DNA from: Patescibacteria group bacterium
GTDB lineage: Bacteria > Patescibacteriota > Gracilibacteria > UM-FILTER-43-11
Assembly: GCA_018813295.1 (NCBI GenBank)
Contig: JAHJBZ010000072.1
Span: forward strand, 1 to 37,445
Direction: 5' to 3'
DNA length: 37,445 nt
Below, piece by piece: positions 35,217-37,445 of the stretch (its first letter is position 1; the number at the start of each line of letters is the position of its first letter). The position numbers and the translations under genes are program-made. Under the pieces are notes generated by a model. That model did no database searches. It was not told the DNA's origin and worked only from the letters and a program-made list of their open reading frames with translations.

Positions 35217-36629
35217 ATGAACTTAAAAGACCTTTGGCTTGCCATTGTTGGGAAGTTGCTTGAAGAGTTTGAAAGAGCTCAAATAATTACATGGTTTAAA
35301 AATACTGCGGTTCTTTCTTTCGAAGATGGAGTTTTAAATGTGGGTCTGCCTTTACCCTTCTTTTTAAATTGGCATATTACCCATTTTTCTAAAATAACTT
35401 TAGAGGCTGCTCAAAAAGTTGATCCAAAAATTAAGAAGATCACCTATCAAGTTGATATTGCTTTGGGTGAAGCGGATTCTCGCGTTATTGATTTACTTAA
35501 ACATTTTCCTGACAAAAAACCTCGGAAGCTCCCGAATAAAAATGAAAAGAGATCGGAGGAGGGGATTATTTCTAAAATGTTCAATCCTAAATATACTTTA
35601 GAGAATTTCATAACCTCTCCGGAAAATCGTTTGGCACATGCTGCATGTCAAAACGTCGCTAAATATCCCGCAGAAAACTATAATCCTTTGTTTATTTATG
35701 GTGGTGTAGGTTTGGGTAAAACGCATTTACTGCAAGCTACTGGTAATGAGATTATGCGCAATGATCCTAGTAACTTTATCGTTTATACAACAACCGAAGG
35801 CTTTGTTAATGAGGTAGTTGATGCGATTCAAGCCCGAAACATGAATCATATTAGGAATAAATATCGTAAGGTAACGGTTTTGATTATTGATGATATTCAG
35901 TTTATTGCGAATAAAGACAGAACTCAGGAGGAATTCTTTCATACATTCAATTCGCTTTATGAATCAGGGAAACAAATTATTATAAGTTCTGATAGACCTC
36001 CTCATGAACTTGCTTTGCTTAATGAGCGTTTGGTTTCCCGTTTTCAATCAGGAATGATTGTTGATGTACAAATGCCTGATTATGAAACACGCCTGGCTAT
36101 TTTGCAGTATAAATGCCAGGAGGCTCAGGTTTTTATTAATCAAGAAGTTCTTGAGTTTATTGCTTTTAATGTCACCAGTTCCGTGCGTGCGCTTGAGGGC
36201 ATTTTAAAACAATCTATTGCTAAATATGAACTGGAACATACAGCTCCAACTGTAAAATCGGTTGCCAAGATGATGAAGCAGACTCAAAAGGAAGTTAAAA
36301 TGATCGGTTTTGTAGTCCAAGACCCGGCTCCGAGGAGCGCAGTTACAATTGATAGCCTTATTGATTCGGTTACTGAATATTTTACCGTTCCAAAAAGTGA
36401 TATTGTTGGTGATTCGCGTACTCGTGATTGTATGGTTCCGCGCCAGGTTATTATGTATTTGGCTAAAACAAAGCTCCACATGTCTCTTGCTAAGATCGGT
36501 CAGCTTATCGGTAACCGTAATCATACAACTGTAATGCACTCTGTTAAACGAATATCCGATCAGCTAAAAAACGATCGCCAGTTACTTTGTGATATCAATG
36601 CGATTACTAAGGAAGCAGGGATACACTAG
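35217..36629 (+). CDS. dnaA: Chromosomal replication initiator DnaA
   Basis: 470 aa. Domain I (1-80) begins LWLAIVGKLLEEFERAQIITWF. The linker (about 100-120) is short and basic. The AAA+ domain has NPLFIYGGVGLGKTHLL (156-172, Walker A 162-169) and VLIIDDIQFI (Walker B). The C-terminal DNA-binding domain ends with the NRNHTTVMHSVKRI signature. It binds DnaA boxes and opens oriC. dnaA is usually followed by dnaN or sits near oriC; here neither dnaN nor DnaA-box clusters are visible, so oriC is probably elsewhere. Confidence 0.97.
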   Translation: MNLKDLWLAIVGKLLEEFERAQIITWFKNTAVLSFEDGVLNVGLPLPFFLNWHITHFSKITLEAAQKVDPKIKKITYQVDIALGEADSRVIDLLKHFPDKKPRKLPNKNEKRSEEGIISKMFNPKYTLENFITSPENRLAHAACQNVAKYPAENYNPLFIYGGVGLGKTHLLQATGNEIMRNDPSNFIVYTTTEGFVNEVVDAIQARNMNHIRNKYRKVTVLIIDDIQFIANKDRTQEEFFHTFNSLYESGKQIIISSDRPPHELALLNERLVSRFQSGMIVDVQMPDYETRLAILQYKCQEAQVFINQEVLEFIAFNVTSSVRALEGILKQSIAKYELEHTAPTVKSVAKMMKQTQKEVKMIGFVVQDPAPRSAVTIDSLIDSVTEYFTVPKSDIVGDSRTRDCMVPRQVIMYLAKTKLHMSLAKIGQLIGNRNHTTVMHSVKRISDQLKNDRQLLCDINAITKEAGIH

Positions 36630-36667
36630 TAATTTTCAATTTACAATTTACAATTTTCAATTGAAGA

Positions 36668-37018
36668 TTAATACATACAAAATGTTTCGATAAAACTACC
36701 ACAAAAGTTTTTTAGTTCTTCGCGTATTGCCTTTACATCATATTTACTGATTCCCTCCTCAACTATATTGTCATGCATAATCTGAGAGGATTTGTTATAT
36801 GTTTTTGCGATGTCGTTTATGTTCTTTTCAATATGTGCAGACAGAGTCATTTCAGATTTACATCTATGACATTTAACATCAAATAAGCACTCATTATCTA
36901 CAATGTCGTTTATTTTAATTTGATGCGGTAATATTTGTGAATCGCACTCAGGGCAGGCTAATGAGTTTGATATTTGTGAAAATATTTCATGAATGTCGTG
37001 GTGGTTCAAATTTTTCAT
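36668..37018 (-). CDS. Hypothetical zinc-ribbon protein
   Basis: 116 aa from ATG 37018, chosen because a good -10 (37041-37046) overlaps the alternative upstream ATG at 37042. Two CxxC pairs (C22/C25 and C50/C53) form a split zinc ribbon. The C-terminal half is helical (DVKAIREELKNFCGSFIETF), reminiscent of small conserved CPR proteins, but I do not recognise a function. It converges with dnaA, with 38 bases of AT-rich spacer. Confidence 0.65.
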   Translation of the reverse strand: MKNLNHHDIHEIFSQISNSLACPECDSQILPHQIKINDIVDNECLFDVKCHRCKSEMTLSAHIEKNINDIAKTYNKSSQIMHDNIVEEGISKYDVKAIREELKNFCGSFIETFCMY

Positions 37019-37040
37019 TTTTGTATTTTTAAATCCTTTC

Positions 37041-37069
37041 ATTATAGCAAAAAATGAATTAAAAAGCAA
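37041..37069 (-). promoter_or_regulatory. Promoter of the zinc-ribbon gene
   Basis: On the minus strand TTGCTT (37064-37069), 17 bases, TATAAT (37041-37046). The expected start is about 37034, upstream of ATG 37018. Confidence 0.65.
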
Positions 37070-37085
37070 TACTATAACCTTAAAA

Positions 37086-37117
37086 GAAGGCGAGATTGAT
37101 CAATCAATCTCGCCTTC
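37086..37117. repeat. Palindromic hairpin, GAAGGCGAGATT family, second copy
   Basis: GAAGGCGAGATTGAT pairs over 15 bp with ATCAATCTCGCCTTC around CA. Shares 12 bases with 15207-15234. On the minus strand it is followed by TTTTAAGG, so it may also terminate the dockerin-like gene. Confidence 0.88.
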
Positions 37118-37172
37118 GGGATTTGCGCTTATCTTCAGCAACAGTTTCAGTTACAGCAACAGGATACAGGAT

Positions 37173-37445
37173 TTATAAACACTCCGTCCCCACCAAATCT
37201 ATCCACACGGGAGCTTCCACTGCAGTTTCCGGTGAAGACTGAGGAAGTAAATCAAGTCCGAACATCTCAAGTAACTCAAGTAATGTAATTTGATTTTCTT
37301 CTACCTGCCATAAGTCAGAAACTCCCCAGTGTCCAAGAAGAGTAACTACATCAAGTAAATCAATACCTATAATTCCATCAATATTAGCATCTAAGAAGCT
37401 TTCCGGACTGAATGCAATAATACCTCCCCATCCGCTAATATCATC
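37173..37445 (-). CDS. C-terminal part of a protein with dockerin-like repeats (5' end outside window)
   Basis: The minus-strand frame is open from the right edge to TAA (37173-37175), giving 90 visible residues. DANIDGIIGIDLLDVVTLLG followed by HWG resembles the D-x-N-x-D-G...DL..LL..WG calcium-binding dockerin type I repeat. A second, weaker copy (QVEENQITLLELLEMFG) follows and the end is Pro-rich. Dockerin-like repeats occur at the ends of secreted proteins. The catalytic or surface part lies beyond the window. Confidence 0.6.
   Translation of the reverse strand, partial: DDISGWGGIIAFSPESFLDANIDGIIGIDLLDVVTLLGHWGVSDLWQVEENQITLLELLEMFGLDLLPQSSPETAVEAPVWIDLVGTECL

Overview
The window is a dense, single-copy stretch of bacterial chromosome, AT-rich, with short spacers. 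TGA is used as a stop (for example at 11373-11375 and 29608-29610), so this is not a recoded-UGA lineage. Small housekeeping proteins, an isolated chorismate mutase, a PilT ATPase, a TrmB-type regulator, an SLH/DUF4215/M23 surface protein and almost no Shine-Dalgarno sequences suggest a Patescibacteria/CPR genome, perhaps Peregrinibacteria-like. That placement is an inference; no 16S rRNA is present.

Layout. 1-1226: the end of a membrane protein, a TIR/nucleoside-deoxyribosyltransferase-like protein with a zinc ribbon, and a CAU-anticodon tRNA. 1298-5452: a hairpin repeat, then three related genes built from two cysteine/histidine papain-like modules (one gene with both, two with one each). 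5454-8510 (minus): rplI, a large family-5 solute-binding protein interrupted by an acidic linker and an Ig-like domain, and secG. 8664-11375 (plus): comF, purQ with a long C-terminal extension, and a SpoU methyltransferase. 11381-15112 (minus): a coiled-coil protein, a 928-aa surface protein (SLH, DUF4215, TIM-barrel, M23) and chorismate mutase. 15381-19813: a Pro-rich coiled-coil protein, then clpC and fmt on the minus strand. 20046-24896: nrnA-like DHH phosphoesterase, a cryptic methyltransferase-like protein, a 92-aa orphan, a TrmB regulator facing a candidate 106-nt RNA, a degenerate histidine-kinase-like protein and tRNA-Leu(GAG). 24903-28492 (minus): htrA and ligA. 28738-32304 (plus): an unknown helical protein, pilT, a cNMP-binding-domain protein and a DUF4870-like membrane protein. 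32416-36629 (plus): pyrH, frr, rseP, dnaA. The right end holds a zinc-ribbon protein and the C-terminus of a dockerin-like protein.

Working together. pyrH-frr-rseP-dnaA, rplI, secG, fmt, clpC and ligA are core functions. The pilT-cNMP-DUF4870 run looks like a regulated type IV pilus retraction module. The 928-aa protein, HtrA, RseP and the solute-binding protein form an envelope set.

The most unusual layer is non-coding. Short perfect palindromes sit in spacers and also in frame inside two genes. An 83-95-nt double-hairpin repeat occurs twice. Most long spacers are imperfect inverted repeats made of simple oligonucleotide families. A promoter-leader segment is duplicated in front of two adjacent genes. 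The tandem papain-like cluster is the best candidate for an undescribed protein system.
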